A program made the position numbers and the translations under genes. Below, in pieces: positions 46,206 to 55,721 of a stretch of 57,037 bases of DNA. Numbering within the stretch: the stretch's first letter is position 1; each line of letters starts with the position of its first letter. The notes beneath the pieces are model-generated. The model saw only the letters and a program-made list of their open reading frames with translations, did no database searches and was not told the origin of the DNA. The stretch covers positions 1 through 57,037 of the forward strand of contig PNAH01000017.1 of the NCBI GenBank assembly GCA_003170315.1. Direction: 5' to 3'. Source of the DNA: Acidimicrobiaceae bacterium (lineage in GTDB: Bacteria; Actinomycetota; Acidimicrobiia; Acidimicrobiales; RAAP-2).

Positions 46206-47159
46206 TTAGTGACCTTGTGCTTCGAGCCAACGTTCGGCGTCGATGGCGGCAATACAGCCCGATCCGGCGGAGGTGACCGCTTGGCGATAGACGTGATCCT
46301 GGACGTCGCCGGCGGCGAAGAGTCCGTCGATGTTCGTATACGATCCCATGCCGGTCCGGACGTAGCCGTTTTCTTCGAGGTCGGCCTGTCCCATGACGAG
46401 GGTGGTGTTCGGAATGTGTCCGATGGCCACGAAGACCCCGGTCACGTCGAGCACCCGGTCGTCGCCGGTCACGGTATCGCGCACGGCCAAACCGGCTACC
46501 TTTTCATCGCCGAGGACCTCGGTGACCTTCGTGTTCCACGCAAAACGGATCTTCTCGTGGGCGAGGGCGCGTTCTTGCATGATCTTCGAGGCGCGAAGGA
46601 CGTCGCGTCGCACGACGACCGTGACGCTGGAGGCGAAGCGGGTGAGAAACAGCGCCTCTTCCATCGCCGAGTCACCGCCGCCGATGACGGCGATGTCTTG
46701 ACCGCGAAAGAAGAATCCGTCACACGTCGCACACGTCGAGAGACCGTGACTGAGCAGTCGTTCTTCGCCGGGCACGTTCATCATCATCGAGCGCGCGCCG
46801 GTCGCCAGGATCACCGTGTCGGCGGTGATGCTCGGTTCGTCGTCGTCGGTGAGCCACGCGCGAAACGGGCGTTCCGCGGTGTCGAGTACTTGCACCTTGT
46901 TGACGCGAAGGTCGGCGCCGAAGCGCAGGGCCTGCGCGCGCATGAGGGCCATTAACTCGGGGCCAGTGACCGCCTCGGGGAAGCCCGGGTAGTTCTCGAC
47001 GTCAGTGGTGAGCATCAGCTGACCACCGGGCTGATCTGAGGTCGAAGAGGGTTCGCCTTCGATCACGATGGGGTTGAGCTGGGCGCGAGCGCTGTAGATG
47101 GCGGCCGTGAGCCCGGCGGGGCCCGAGCCAATTATCAAGACACGAGTGTGTTCGGGCAT
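46206..47159 (-). CDS. trxB: Thioredoxin reductase
   Basis: A 317-residue FAD/NADPH enzyme of bacterial low-molecular-weight type. FAD binding appears as [18 protein letters not shown], the redox pair as [16 protein letters not shown] binding as [14 protein letters not shown] and the second FAD motif as [10 protein letters not shown]. It recycles TrxA, whose gene starts 61 bases downstream. Its ATG overlaps the preceding gene's stop by one base. Confidence 0.96.
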   Translation of the reverse strand: MPEHTRVLIIGSGPAGLTAAIYSARAQLNPIVIEGEPSSTSDQPGGQLMLTTDVENYPGFPEAVTGPELMALMRAQALRFGADLRVNKVQVLDTAERPFRAWLTDDDEPSITADTVILATGARSMMMNVPGEERLLSHGLSTCATCDGFFFRGQDIAVIGGGDSAMEEALFLTRFASSVTVVVRRDVLRASKIMQERALAHEKIRFAWNTKVTEVLGDEKVAGLAVRDTVTGDDRVLDVTGVFVAIGHIPNTTLVMGQADLEENGYVRTGMGSYTNIDGLFAAGDVQDHVYRQAVTSAGSGCIAAIDAERWLEAQGH

Positions 47160-47476
47160 TACTTCCTCAGGTTGAGCGGGCGACGCTTACGCCAAATGAT
47201 CAGTCCCGCGACGAGCGAGATCGCTCCGACCGAGACGTAACTGAGGTACTCGCGACCGGCGAAGAAGTAAATGTCGATGAAACGGACCAGTCCGATCAAC
47301 AGTGCTCCGACGAGGACGACGGACACGAGAAGGATAATCAGGCCGAAGGCGATCGCGCGTCCGGCCAGGAGAATTGGGCGAAGTACCCGGTCGTGGACGA
47401 CGTCCAACACGTGGTCGAACTGGAAGAGAGCCTTGTCGACCAAGTCGCCGTCGATGGGTCGCTTCGCTTCCTTCAC
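47159..47476 (-). CDS. Small two-helix membrane protein
   Basis: A 105-residue protein with two predicted membrane helices (about 40-65 and 76-95) and a basic tail [11 protein letters not shown]. The N-terminus is cytoplasmic and charged, including [16 protein letters not shown] do not recognise a characterised family. It sits between degV and trxB in the leftward operon and is joined to trxB by a one-base stop-start overlap, so it is probably translated with it. Confidence 0.6.
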   Translation of the reverse strand: MKEAKRPIDGDLVDKALFQFDHVLDVVHDRVLRPILLAGRAIAFGLIILLVSVVLVGALLIGLVRFIDIYFFAGREYLSYVSVGAISLVAGLIIWRKRRPLNLRK

Positions 47477-47504
47477 GCCTTCAACCTACAGGCGCGCGGA
47501 CTTC

Positions 47505-48344
47505 CTATGCTTCGATCCAACACAGTCCAATGATCCCCGGACCGCCGTGCGTGCCCACGACCGGCCCCATGTCCGTGACGATGATCGCGTTTTCGGTGGC
47601 GACGTCAGCCACCAAGGCTTCCAAGTTGGCCACTTCACTCGACGCTCCGTGGACGAGCGCCAGTCGCTTCAACGGGGCGTGGGACTTGGCCACTTCGGTG
47701 ATGGCCACCAACGCCTTGGAGCGCGTTCGTTGACGACCGGCCTCGGCGACCACGCCGTCTTTCAGTTCCAGTATCGGCTTGATGGAGAGGACTTGACCGA
47801 GCAGGGCGCGGGCCCCTCCGACCCGTCCGCCCTTGATCAGGTGTTCGAGCGTGTCGAGCATGGCCACGACGCCGACCTTGGCGACCAGTGATTCGGCGTG
47901 AGCGACCAACTGATCGAGCTCGGCGCCGGTGGCGGCGAGCTCGGCCACATCGATGACCAAGAGACCCTGCGCCATCGATACCGCCTTGGTGTCAACCACG
48001 CGCACGGGTAGTGCGCCGGCGAGCCCTTCGGCGCCGAGGACCGCCGACTGGTTGGTCGCTGAGAGCAGGGCTGACAAGGTGAGCACGATGACGCCGTCGC
48101 AGTTATCAGCCTGAGCGCGTTCGTACGCGGCTTGGAAGGCACCGGGTGACGGCGCGGCGGTTTCGGGCAGCGTTTTGCTGGCTTTGCACTTCGCCCAGAA
48201 CGCTTCGGGGGAGAGATCAACGCGGTCGGTGAACTCCTCGTCGCCGAAGCGGATGGTGAGTGAGACGATGTCAATGTTGAGGCGACGCGCGATGTTTTCG
48301 GGAATGTCACACGCACTGTCGGTTACTACGCGAATTCGAGCCAT
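47505..48344 (-). CDS. DegV-family fatty-acid-binding protein
   Basis: A 279-residue DegV protein, start ATG 48344 with AGAGGGGGG upstream. The N-terminus RVVTDSACDIPENIAR is diagnostic; a Ser/Thr-rich stretch TLSALLSATNQSA and the C-terminal GPVVGTHGGPGIIGLCW follow. Family members bind fatty acids; some (FakB) present them to the FakA kinase. No fakA gene is nearby. It lies 14 bases after murJ in the leftward operon. Confidence 0.88.
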   Translation of the reverse strand: MARIRVVTDSACDIPENIARRLNIDIVSLTIRFGDEEFTDRVDLSPEAFWAKCKASKTLPETAAPSPGAFQAAYERAQADNCDGVIVLTLSALLSATNQSAVLGAEGLAGALPVRVVDTKAVSMAQGLLVIDVAELAATGAELDQLVAHAESLVAKVGVVAMLDTLEHLIKGGRVGGARALLGQVLSIKPILELKDGVVAEAGRQRTRSKALVAITEVAKSHAPLKRLALVHGASSEVANLEALVADVATENAIIVTDMGPVVGTHGGPGIIGLCWIEA

Positions 48345-48358
48345 GGCCCCCCTCTGGA

Positions 48359-49957
48359 CTAGTTCAGCCTTGCATCTTTCGCTCCGACGCGCGCAGTGCG
48401 GTGTTGCAGAGTTACGACGACCAGAGAGTAGGCGGCGAGTCCGGCCACCACCGCGAGGGAGAAGCGCGTCACCAATCCAACGCCACGGTTCCAGGTCGGC
48501 GCAGAGTAGGCGAGGGCCATGACCAGCGCGGCGACCAATGAGGCACCCAGGCTTCGGCGCACGTGCCTCGACCAGATGACGGGCGCGATGGTTACCCGGT
48601 GACGAGCGAGCGCGACGAGCGCGACCACGGCCGCGGCGCTGTAGGCGATCGAGACGCTGGCGGTCAGTCCGGCGAGTGCGTGACGACCTATAGCGACGCA
48701 CAACACAATGGTCAGCACGTTCTGCAGTGCGTAGAGATAGAACACCTCACGCGCGCGCTGCATCGACTGCAGACCGCGCACGCATAGTTGAAAGATCGTG
48801 AAGCCGGGCAGTCCGGCGGCCAGGACCGCGAGCACGGTTCCGGCGGCGATATTGTGGCGCGCGTTCACGTGGTTGAGCAGTATCGCTACGATCGGCTGCG
48901 CGAGCACCAAGAGCACCAGCGTGCACGGGATGATGATGACCAGGGACTGGCGAAGTCCGAAGCGAAGTCGTTCGCTCAAGCCTTCGAAATCTCCCGCGGT
49001 CGATAGGCCGGCGAGTTGCGGGGTGAGGACGCCGAGGACCGAGACGACCACGACGGCGTAGGGCATCTGCATGAACGACCAGCCGTAGGTGTACGCGCTG
49101 ACCGGTCCGTCGCCGCCGATGCCGAAGGCGAAGGCCAGCACGATGAAGAGTGAGAGCTGGTTGAGCAGAACGACCAGCAACGTCCAGCTCCCGAGACGAC
49201 TGATGGCGCGCAGTGCGGGATCCTTCAGATTGAAACGGAACGAGAGTCGCCAGAGGTCGCTGCGAAAAAGTGCGGGCAGCAAACAGAGGAACTGCACGGC
49301 GACGCCGAGCGTGGTGCCGAGTCCGAGCCACGTGAGATCGTGCGAGCCGCTTAACGTCGCGAGCATCGGCGTTGGGTCGACCAGGTGGAACCAGACGAGG
49401 ACACCGATGCAGACGATGTTGTTGGCGACGGGAACCCACGCCGCGACGCCGAAACGATTGCGGATGTTGAGCAGTGACGTGGCGATGCCGATGACGCCGT
49501 AGAAGAAGATCTGCGGGACGAACCATCGCAGTAAGTCGGTCGCCACGGCGCGCTGTTGACTGAGGACCGCCGCCGATTCCGTGGTGGTCGAGTGGCGAAA
49601 GGCTGTAAAGCCGTCGATGATCCACGGCGCGCAGAACCACGCGAGTAGCGACGCCGCCGCGAGAACCATCAGGGCGCCGGTGACGACGGTGGATATTGAG
49701 CGCCACGCGCGTCGCTCGCCGTCGAGCGCGAGGCGCTCGACGAACACCGGGATGAAGGTCGCCCCGGCGACGCCCCCGAGCACCAGGTCGAAGAGCATGT
49801 TGGGCACGGTGTTGGCCAGGTTGAAGGAGTCGGCGATCGGCGTGAAACCGAGCACCCACGCCAGGACGAGAACTCGAAAGAGCCCGGTCGTTCGCGACAC
49901 CATGGTGCCGCTGGCCATGGAGACGACGCGCGAACCGTGCGTCGAAGTGGAACTCAT
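48359..49957 (-). CDS. murJ: Lipid II flippase MurJ
   Basis: About 532 residues with roughly 14 membrane helices of the MATE-like MurJ fold. The N-terminal SRTTGLFRVLVLAWVLG and helix-2 region NTVPNMLFDLVLGGVAGATFIPVFVE are diagnostic, and the acidic-basic pattern of the central cavity is kept. It flips lipid II for wall synthesis. Its ATG overlaps the TGA of the DUF6049 gene, so the pair is coupled. Unlike mycobacterial MviN, no kinase-like C-terminal extension is present. Confidence 0.95.
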   Translation of the reverse strand: MSSTSTHGSRVVSMASGTMVSRTTGLFRVLVLAWVLGFTPIADSFNLANTVPNMLFDLVLGGVAGATFIPVFVERLALDGERRAWRSISTVVTGALMVLAAASLLAWFCAPWIIDGFTAFRHSTTTESAAVLSQQRAVATDLLRWFVPQIFFYGVIGIATSLLNIRNRFGVAAWVPVANNIVCIGVLVWFHLVDPTPMLATLSGSHDLTWLGLGTTLGVAVQFLCLLPALFRSDLWRLSFRFNLKDPALRAISRLGSWTLLVVLLNQLSLFIVLAFAFGIGGDGPVSAYTYGWSFMQMPYAVVVVSVLGVLTPQLAGLSTAGDFEGLSERLRFGLRQSLVIIIPCTLVLLVLAQPIVAILLNHVNARHNIAAGTVLAVLAAGLPGFTIFQLCVRGLQSMQRAREVFYLYALQNVLTIVLCVAIGRHALAGLTASVSIAYSAAAVVALVALARHRVTIAPVIWSRHVRRSLGASLVAALVMALAYSAPTWNRGVGLVTRFSLAVVAGLAAYSLVVVTLQHRTARVGAKDARLN

Positions 49958-51909
49958 CGTGCGTGACGGCCCTTCGGACGTTTGCGATACGTGCGCAGCC
50001 ACCAGTAGGCGAGCACGAGCAAAGACGCGATCGTTAGGAAGTAGCCGACGATGGAGGTGCCGGCGATTCGGACCTGGATGGCCGCGCGCGCCAGCACCAG
50101 ACGATTGTTCGGCGTGGTGACGATGACCTGCAGGGTCAGACTGCTCCCCGTGTGCCCCGACGTCGCGACGCGTACCGACTTGGTCGGCGCGTCCAAGGAC
50201 ACCGGTACGACGTCGCCCTTCGGAAACGTGATCTGGTCCGTCAAGAGGTGGACCCGAGCCATCACCGTGTACGGCGCGTGGTTGGTCAAGGTAATGGGAA
50301 TCGACGAGCCCGACCCGGCCAGCGTGATGGTGCTGGGGTCCACCGAGAAGTTGCCCAACTGACCTTTGAGAGCGGCGGCGGCGGCGTTGATCGCGGACTG
50401 TCGCGCACTCTGGGAACCGGTGATCTCCGACGCCAACATCGCGACCGTGAGGTCGTTGCCGAGATTGGTAGACCGCAGCGCCGGCGCGTAGGAGTTCACT
50501 CCGACGACGAGGTCACTGAGGGACGTGACGTTGTGCGCCGACCACTGCGTATTCGCCAGAGGGTCGAGCATGGCGCGGTTGGTCGGTGCCCCGTCGGTGG
50601 CGACGAGGGCGTGATCGAACGACGGGATGAGCGTAGCGAGGGTAATGAAGGGATTGCTCGCGAAGCCGTTGAAGACGTCCTTCAAGAAGGCGACGGAACT
50701 CTTCGACATCGGCGCGATGATGACGACCGTGCGCGGTGCCGCGGCGTTGGGTGCCTCGAAGTGCAAGAACGCCAACGTCCCCAACGTGAGCGCGGACCGC
50801 AGGCCCGCGCCGAGTGAGGTGTCCGCGAAAAGCGTCGAGAGTGGGCCGTCCGAGCTGAGCGCGGTGAGCGACCCCGCGCCCGTCACGCGGAACGGGGCTC
50901 CCCAGTTGAGGGTCGTCGACGGCGGCACGGTGAGGTCATTTTCCGGAAGGACGACGTCGGGGACTCCTGCGTGCTTCAGTGCTCGCAGGCTCGCGAGCGA
51001 CGGCGTGCCGTTGAGTAAGACGGCTCCGTCGACGTCACGACCGGTGAGGCTCCTCAAAAGCGTGGCCGATAATGAGAGTTGCTGGCGCACCTCATCACCA
51101 AATCCGTGAACGGCCAGGCCTCCGAAGTCAATGTTCGCGGGCGGCGCGGCGACCGCCTGGTGTAACGGGCTCACGAGTGCCTGGAGAAGGGCCGTTCGGA
51201 AGAGGGTGTTGGTCGATCCCGACTGCGCGACGGTGTCGAGCGTGCGGTAGTCGGCGCTGAGCGTGATCGCCGAAGAAGGGTGATGTGCCAGTAGCCGCAG
51301 TACCGCGATCGAACGTTTGGCGTGCAGCCACGAAGAGGGATCCATCGTTTCGACCAGGTCAACGCGAAGTGGTTGGTCGACCGGTGTGGACTTGACCGCG
51401 AGCAGAGACCACTGAATCGACGTCGCCCCATCGGTCGTCACTTCGATGCGAATGGGATAGACCCCGTCACAGCGCAGTGCCGGGCACGGGAGATGAAGGC
51501 GCGGCGCAGGCGCGCAACTTCGGCGCAGCCGTCCCGGTCGTCTCGAAAAGACGTTGACCGTGAACTTGTAGCGACCGTGGACCTCGCACTTCAACGCAAA
51601 ACTGCTGGTCGTCCCCAGGGCTTTTTGCTTCGTCCCGGTGCCCGCGACGATCGGGGCGAGCTGGGAGCGGTCGATGACGTGCGGATAGATCGTCACGCGC
51701 GCCCGCGAGGCGACTCCTGCGGGCGACGTCGAGATCGTCAGGGCGAAGTGCGACAGGCCTTTGGCCGAGACGCTCGCCACCGCGTCTTGGTGTAAAAGCT
51801 TGAAGGAGGGCGTCGTCCCAGCGCTCGCGGCCGTGGGCCACGCCATCGTTGCGAGGCAGAGGAGTACGACGCTAAGCGCCCGCCACCAGGTCGAAAATCG
51901 GTGGAACAT
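49954..51909 (-). CDS. DUF6049-like exported/membrane protein upstream of murJ
   Basis: A 651-residue protein with an N-terminal signal peptide (about 8-30, cleavage near ASA-GT), a long extracytoplasmic region and one C-terminal membrane helix (GYFLTIASLLVLAYWWL) with a basic tail. This matches the DUF6049 protein encoded before murJ in other actinobacteria (Rv3909 position). The two middle domains are unrecognised; the last 150 residues are beta-rich. It probably works with MurJ in lipid II export, but no mechanism is known. Confidence 0.75.
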   Translation of the reverse strand: MFHRFSTWWRALSVVLLCLATMAWPTAASAGTTPSFKLLHQDAVASVSAKGLSHFALTISTSPAGVASRARVTIYPHVIDRSQLAPIVAGTGTKQKALGTTSSFALKCEVHGRYKFTVNVFSRRPGRLRRSCAPAPRLHLPCPALRCDGVYPIRIEVTTDGATSIQWSLLAVKSTPVDQPLRVDLVETMDPSSWLHAKRSIAVLRLLAHHPSSAITLSADYRTLDTVAQSGSTNTLFRTALLQALVSPLHQAVAAPPANIDFGGLAVHGFGDEVRQQLSLSATLLRSLTGRDVDGAVLLNGTPSLASLRALKHAGVPDVVLPENDLTVPPSTTLNWGAPFRVTGAGSLTALSSDGPLSTLFADTSLGAGLRSALTLGTLAFLHFEAPNAAAPRTVVIIAPMSKSSVAFLKDVFNGFASNPFITLATLIPSFDHALVATDGAPTNRAMLDPLANTQWSAHNVTSLSDLVVGVNSYAPALRSTNLGNDLTVAMLASEITGSQSARQSAINAAAAALKGQLGNFSVDPSTITLAGSGSSIPITLTNHAPYTVMARVHLLTDQITFPKGDVVPVSLDAPTKSVRVATSGHTGSSLTLQVIVTTPNNRLVLARAAIQVRIAGTSIVGYFLTIASLLVLAYWWLRTYRKRPKGRHAR

Positions 51910-51968
51910 TCAACCACAGGCTACCTTCGTGCGACCGCGAACTCGGGCGCCAACTACCCTCGTTCGCA

Positions 51969-53390
51969 GTGACTTCCTTCGATCAAGTCCACGACCGACT
52001 CAATGATCTCGCGCATTTGTCGAGTCCCTTGGCCCGCGCATTCGCCGACGCGGGCTTCTCGCTTTACGCCGTCGGGGGTTCGGTTCGTGACGCCATTCTC
52101 GACGAAGAGCGCGACGACGAGTTCGAGATTGACTTCACAACTGACGCGCGTCCGGATGACATCGTGGCCTTGATGAGGCCGCTGTGCACGTCGCTGTGGG
52201 AGCAGGGCCGGGCCTTCGGGACGATCGGTGGCGTGCTTCGCAGCGACGTCAAGGTAGAGATCACCACGTTTCGCTCCGAGGCTTACGTCGACCATTCGCG
52301 CAAACCAGCGGTCGAATGGGGTGACTCACTCGAGGCCGATCTCAGTCGTCGGGACTTCACGATCAACGCCCTCGCGCTCGACGTGGTCGCCCTCGACGCG
52401 CAGACACCGGACGTGCAGACGCTCTTTGACTTCCATAACGGCTTCAGTGATCTCCACGAGAGGGTGCTGCGCACGCCGATCGACCCCGAGATCCTCTTTA
52501 GCGACGACCCTTTGCGAATGTTGCGCGCCGCGCGATTCGCCGCTCGCTTCTCTCTCGCCATCGATCCCGCGATTGAGGCGGCGACCACCACGATGGCCGA
52601 GCGCCTCTCCAAGGTGTCGGCCGAGCGGATCCGTGGCGAACTCGACCTTCTCATGACGAGCACGGCGCCGTCAGTGGGGCTGGACTTCATCGTGCGAACG
52701 GGACTGGCCGAACACTTCTTTCCGGAACTGCCCAAACTGAAACTCGAACAGGATCCGATCCATCGTCATAAAGACGTCTTGTCGCACACCTGGGCCGTCG
52801 TCGACAAAACCTCACCGGATCTCGTTTTACGGCTGGCCGCGCTCTTTCACGACATCGGCAAACCGGCGACTCGAGCGATCACCGACGAGGGCGTGACCTT
52901 CCGATTCCACGAAGTGGTGGGCGCCAAGATGACGCGCAAGCGCATGACGGCCCTGCGCTACTCCCAGGAAATGATCGACAACGTCAGCGCCCTCGTCGAG
53001 CTCCATCTCCGCTTCCACACGTACAAGTTGGGTTGGTCCGACAAAGCCGTCCGCCGCTACGTGCGCGACGCCGGGCCCCTGCTCGACGAGCTGAACGAAC
53101 TGACAAGGTGCGACTGCACGACACGCAATACCCGCAAGGCCGCGTCGCTCGCACAACGCATGGACGAGTTAGAGATTCGTATCGCCGAACTACGCGAACG
53201 CGAAGACCTCGAACGCCTTCGCCCGGCGCTTGACGGCGTCGCCGTGATGGAACTGCTGAACATTCCGCCCGGTCCCGCGGTCGGTCGCGCGCTCGATTTG
53301 CTCATGGACATTCGACTCGACGAAGGCGAGATCACGCCGCAAGAGGCGACCGTGCGACTCCGTGAATGGTGGGCCGAACAGGTAAAATAG
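51969..53390 (+). CDS. pcnA: CCA-adding tRNA nucleotidyltransferase
   Basis: A 473-residue class II nucleotidyltransferase starting with GTG. The head domain has GGSVRDAIL followed by FEIDFTTDARP, the dNTP/template region RRDFTINALALD, and EDPLR-type FSDDPLRMLRAARFAARF. The HD domain (HRHKDVLSHTWAVVD, ALFHDIGKP) follows, as in actinobacterial CCA enzymes. The usual catalytic pair Asp-x-Asp reads Glu-Ile-Asp. It adds or repairs the CCA end of tRNAs; poly(A) polymerase activity is less likely. Confidence 0.9.
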   Translation: MTSFDQVHDRLNDLAHLSSPLARAFADAGFSLYAVGGSVRDAILDEERDDEFEIDFTTDARPDDIVALMRPLCTSLWEQGRAFGTIGGVLRSDVKVEITTFRSEAYVDHSRKPAVEWGDSLEADLSRRDFTINALALDVVALDAQTPDVQTLFDFHNGFSDLHERVLRTPIDPEILFSDDPLRMLRAARFAARFSLAIDPAIEAATTTMAERLSKVSAERIRGELDLLMTSTAPSVGLDFIVRTGLAEHFFPELPKLKLEQDPIHRHKDVLSHTWAVVDKTSPDLVLRLAALFHDIGKPATRAITDEGVTFRFHEVVGAKMTRKRMTALRYSQEMIDNVSALVELHLRFHTYKLGWSDKAVRRYVRDAGPLLDELNELTRCDCTTRNTRKAASLAQRMDELEIRIAELREREDLERLRPALDGVAVMELLNIPPGPAVGRALDLLMDIRLDEGEITPQEATVRLREWWAEQVK

Positions 53391-53490
53391 GGGTCGCCAT
53401 CGACGCAACCGAGTCGGAGGGGCCGTCTCGGCGGGGGAGTGACAATTTGCTATGTCGCCGACGAGACCTCCGTCGGAACCGGCGCAGTGA

Positions 53491-54585
53491 CTAAGGCCAG
53501 ACCGGATTCTCGGCGCCGCGGTCGGCGAAATCTTCGACCATGTCATGCGCCACGTCGTCGTGGAATTGGATGGGCGGCGACTTCATGAAATACGCCGATG
53601 GTCCGATGATCGGGCCGCCGATGCCGCGGTCCAGTGCGACTTTCGCGCAGCGCACGGCGTCGATGATGACACCCGCGGAGTTGGGCGAGTCCCACACTTC
53701 GAGCTTGAGTTCCACGCTGACGGGCACGTCGCCGAAGTTGCGGCCCTCCAAGCGGATGAAGGCCCACTTGCGGTCATGCAGCCACGGCACGTGGTCGCTC
53801 GGACCGATGTGCACGTCGTCGGGGTCCAAGTTGGAACTCTCCAGTTGCGAGGTGACGGCCTGGGTCTTGGAGATCTTCTTGGACTCGAGGCGTTCACGTT
53901 CGAGCATGTTCTTGAAGTCCATGTTGCCGCCGACGTTCAGCTGGTACGTGTGGTCCAGGGTTAGTCCGCGGTCCTCGAAGAGGCGCGCGAGCACGCGGTG
54001 CACGATGGTCGCGCCGAGCTGGCTCTTGATGTCATCGCCGATGATCGGCACCTTGGCGTCGGCAAACTTCTTGGCCCACTTCGGGTCCGAGGCGATGAAC
54101 ACCGGGATGGCGTTCACGAACGCGACGCCCGCGTCCAGCGCGCACTGGGCGTAGAAGCGTTGGGCTTCTTCGGAGCCGACCGGCAGGTACGACACGAAGA
54201 CCTGAGCGCGCGAGTCGCGAAGAATCTGGGTTACGTCGACCGGTTCGAAGAGCGACTCTTCGATGGCCGCGCGATAGTACTTGTTCAGTCCGTCCATGGT
54301 CGGACCGCGCTGGACGGTGACGCCCAATGGCGGGACGTCGGCGAACTTGATCGTGTTGTTCTGACCGCCGTCGATGGCCTTGCCGAGGTCGCTGCCCACT
54401 TTGGAGGCGTCGACGTCGAAGGCGGCGACGAATTCGATGTCGCTGACGTGATAGCCCCCGAGCACCACGTGCATGAGACCGGGCACGTCGTCGGCGGGAT
54501 TGGCGTCTCGGTAGTAGGTCACGCCCTGGATGAGTGCGCTGGCGCAGTTTCCAACGCCCGCAATGGCCACGCGAATCTTCTCCAT
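53491..54585 (-). CDS. ino1: Inositol-1-phosphate synthase
   Basis: A 364-residue NAD-dependent enzyme of the short archaeal/actinobacterial type. NAD binding is [16 protein letters not shown]; further conserved parts are [27 protein letters not shown] and [19 protein letters not shown]. It converts glucose 6-phosphate to inositol 3-phosphate, the precursor for phosphatidylinositol and mycothiol. AAGGGGAG precedes the ATG. A PadR regulator gene lies 12 bases upstream in the same operon, as in Mycobacterium (Rv0046c-Rv0047c). Confidence 0.95.
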   Translation of the reverse strand: MEKIRVAIAGVGNCASALIQGVTYYRDANPADDVPGLMHVVLGGYHVSDIEFVAAFDVDASKVGSDLGKAIDGGQNNTIKFADVPPLGVTVQRGPTMDGLNKYYRAAIEESLFEPVDVTQILRDSRAQVFVSYLPVGSEEAQRFYAQCALDAGVAFVNAIPVFIASDPKWAKKFADAKVPIIGDDIKSQLGATIVHRVLARLFEDRGLTLDHTYQLNVGGNMDFKNMLERERLESKKISKTQAVTSQLESSNLDPDDVHIGPSDHVPWLHDRKWAFIRLEGRNFGDVPVSVELKLEVWDSPNSAGVIIDAVRCAKVALDRGIGGPIIGPSAYFMKSPPIQFHDDVAHDMVEDFADRGAENPVWP

Positions 54586-54597
54586 GGCTCCCCTTTC

Positions 54598-55218
54598 TTA
54601 CTTCGCGTCGTGCGCGAAGGACTCTTGATTACTACGTTCGGTGGACAACAATCCGTCAATCCACGCGAGGTCCAGCTCGACGCCCTGGGCCGCGTGTTCC
54701 ATGACACCGCGCGCGTAGGAATCGAGTTGTTCGTTGCTCGCCCCGGCCCGGACTTCGACCAGGCGAGCGATGAGATCTCCGCGACGTCGCTCGAGCAACC
54801 CGACCCGAGCGTTCGGGGTCAAGTACTGAGCGAGGGCCATGCGTAATGAGAAGTTCTTGCCGTCGTCCAAGGTGGCCGGATCGGCGAGCATCGAGACGAA
54901 GTCACGACGACCCCGTTCGGTGATTCGATAAACCTTGCGACCGCGACGTCCGATGCCCGTCGTGGTTCGCAGGGAGCGAAGTGATGCTCGTTCACCCGAG
55001 AGTGAACCGGTGGAGAGTGAAGTGAGTCGAGTCTCGCTCGAAGTGACGGCTTCGACGCAGCCCTGACGCTCTAATCGAGCGAGCGCCGGGTAGATCGATC
55101 CGAAAGAAACATTGGCCCAAACACCGAGTCGGTCGCGCAGTTGTGTGCGGATCTCGTACCCGTGGTGGTCGCGGTACATAAGCAGACCCAGGATGGCAAT
55201 GTCTAACACGCGAAACAT
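54598..55218 (-). CDS. PadR-family transcriptional regulator
   Basis: A 206-residue PadR protein, start ATG 55218. The winged helix shows LDIAILGLLMYRDHHGYEIRTQLRDRLG and SFGSIYPALARLERQGCVE, followed by a KVYRITERGRRDF wing and a C-terminal helical dimerisation domain. An insertion of about 25 residues (TRLTSLSTGSLSGERASLR) interrupts the wing. It is the first gene of the padR-ino1 operon. The adjacent 14-base palindrome (55227-55240) is a likely autoregulatory operator. Confidence 0.88.
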   Translation of the reverse strand: MFRVLDIAILGLLMYRDHHGYEIRTQLRDRLGVWANVSFGSIYPALARLERQGCVEAVTSSETRLTSLSTGSLSGERASLRSLRTTTGIGRRGRKVYRITERGRRDFVSMLADPATLDDGKNFSLRMALAQYLTPNARVGLLERRRGDLIARLVEVRAGASNEQLDSYARGVMEHAAQGVELDLAWIDGLLSTERSNQESFAHDAK

Positions 55219-55226
55219 AGTATCAC

Positions 55227-55240
55227 TTCGATATATCGAA
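55227..55240. promoter_or_regulatory. Palindromic operator candidate for PadR
   Basis: A perfect palindrome TTCGATATATCGAA starts nine bases upstream of the padR ATG, in the divergent spacer with the DUF5318 gene. Position and symmetry suit binding by a dimeric PadR protein controlling padR-ino1. Confidence 0.6.
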
Positions 55241-55292
55241 CGTACAGTGGTGTCATTTCCCAATGAAACAAAGGTGTGTAAGGTCACCCCTA

Positions 55293-55721
55293 ATGGATAA
55301 GCGATTCCGCACGAGTACCGCCAACGGGGCAGTAGTCGAGTTCGGACTCGTGCGTCACGCCCTGTTGGCCAAGGTCGCCGCGGGCGTCATTCGTTACGAA
55401 GACGTCTGCGACGCCCACCCTGAGCTTTTGCGCGCGGCGAAGAACCTCGGACGCAAGACCGGCGAGACCTGCCCGGTCTGCAGTGACGTCGAACTGGTCG
55501 AAGTGACGTACGTCTTCGGCTCGCGGCTGCCCTCGGGCGGTACGTGCCCGACGACGCGCGTCGAACTGTTGAAACTCGAACGACGCGAAGAGCCGGTGCA
55601 GTGTTACGCAGTCGAGGTCTGCGTCGGATGTTCGTTCCACCATCTGGTGCGAAAGTGGTCCGCTGGTGGACGTCGGACTCGCCGCGTCAACGCCATCGAG
55701 CGTCAAGAGGTCGGCGAGTGA
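55293..55721 (+). CDS. DUF5318 family protein
   Basis: About 142 residues, start ATG 55293. The N-terminus has EFGLVRHALLAKVAAGVIRYEDVCDAHPELLRAA; the C-terminal half has cysteine pairs (CPVCSDVE and VEVCVGCSFHH) that look like a zinc ribbon. The match is to actinobacterial DUF5318, such as Rv0049, which also lies near ino1. No function is known. Its TGA overlaps the panB GTG. Confidence 0.75.
   Translation: MDKRFRTSTANGAVVEFGLVRHALLAKVAAGVIRYEDVCDAHPELLRAAKNLGRKTGETCPVCSDVELVEVTYVFGSRLPSGGTCPTTRVELLKLERREEPVQCYAVEVCVGCSFHHLVRKWSAGGRRTRRVNAIERQEVGE

Noticed and set aside
53391..53490. An imperfect long-range hairpin between the CCA enzyme and ino1 genes
   Set aside because: Complementary pieces (GTCTC/GAGAC, GGCG/CGCC) exist but with bulges and no T-run, so it is too weak to call a terminator.
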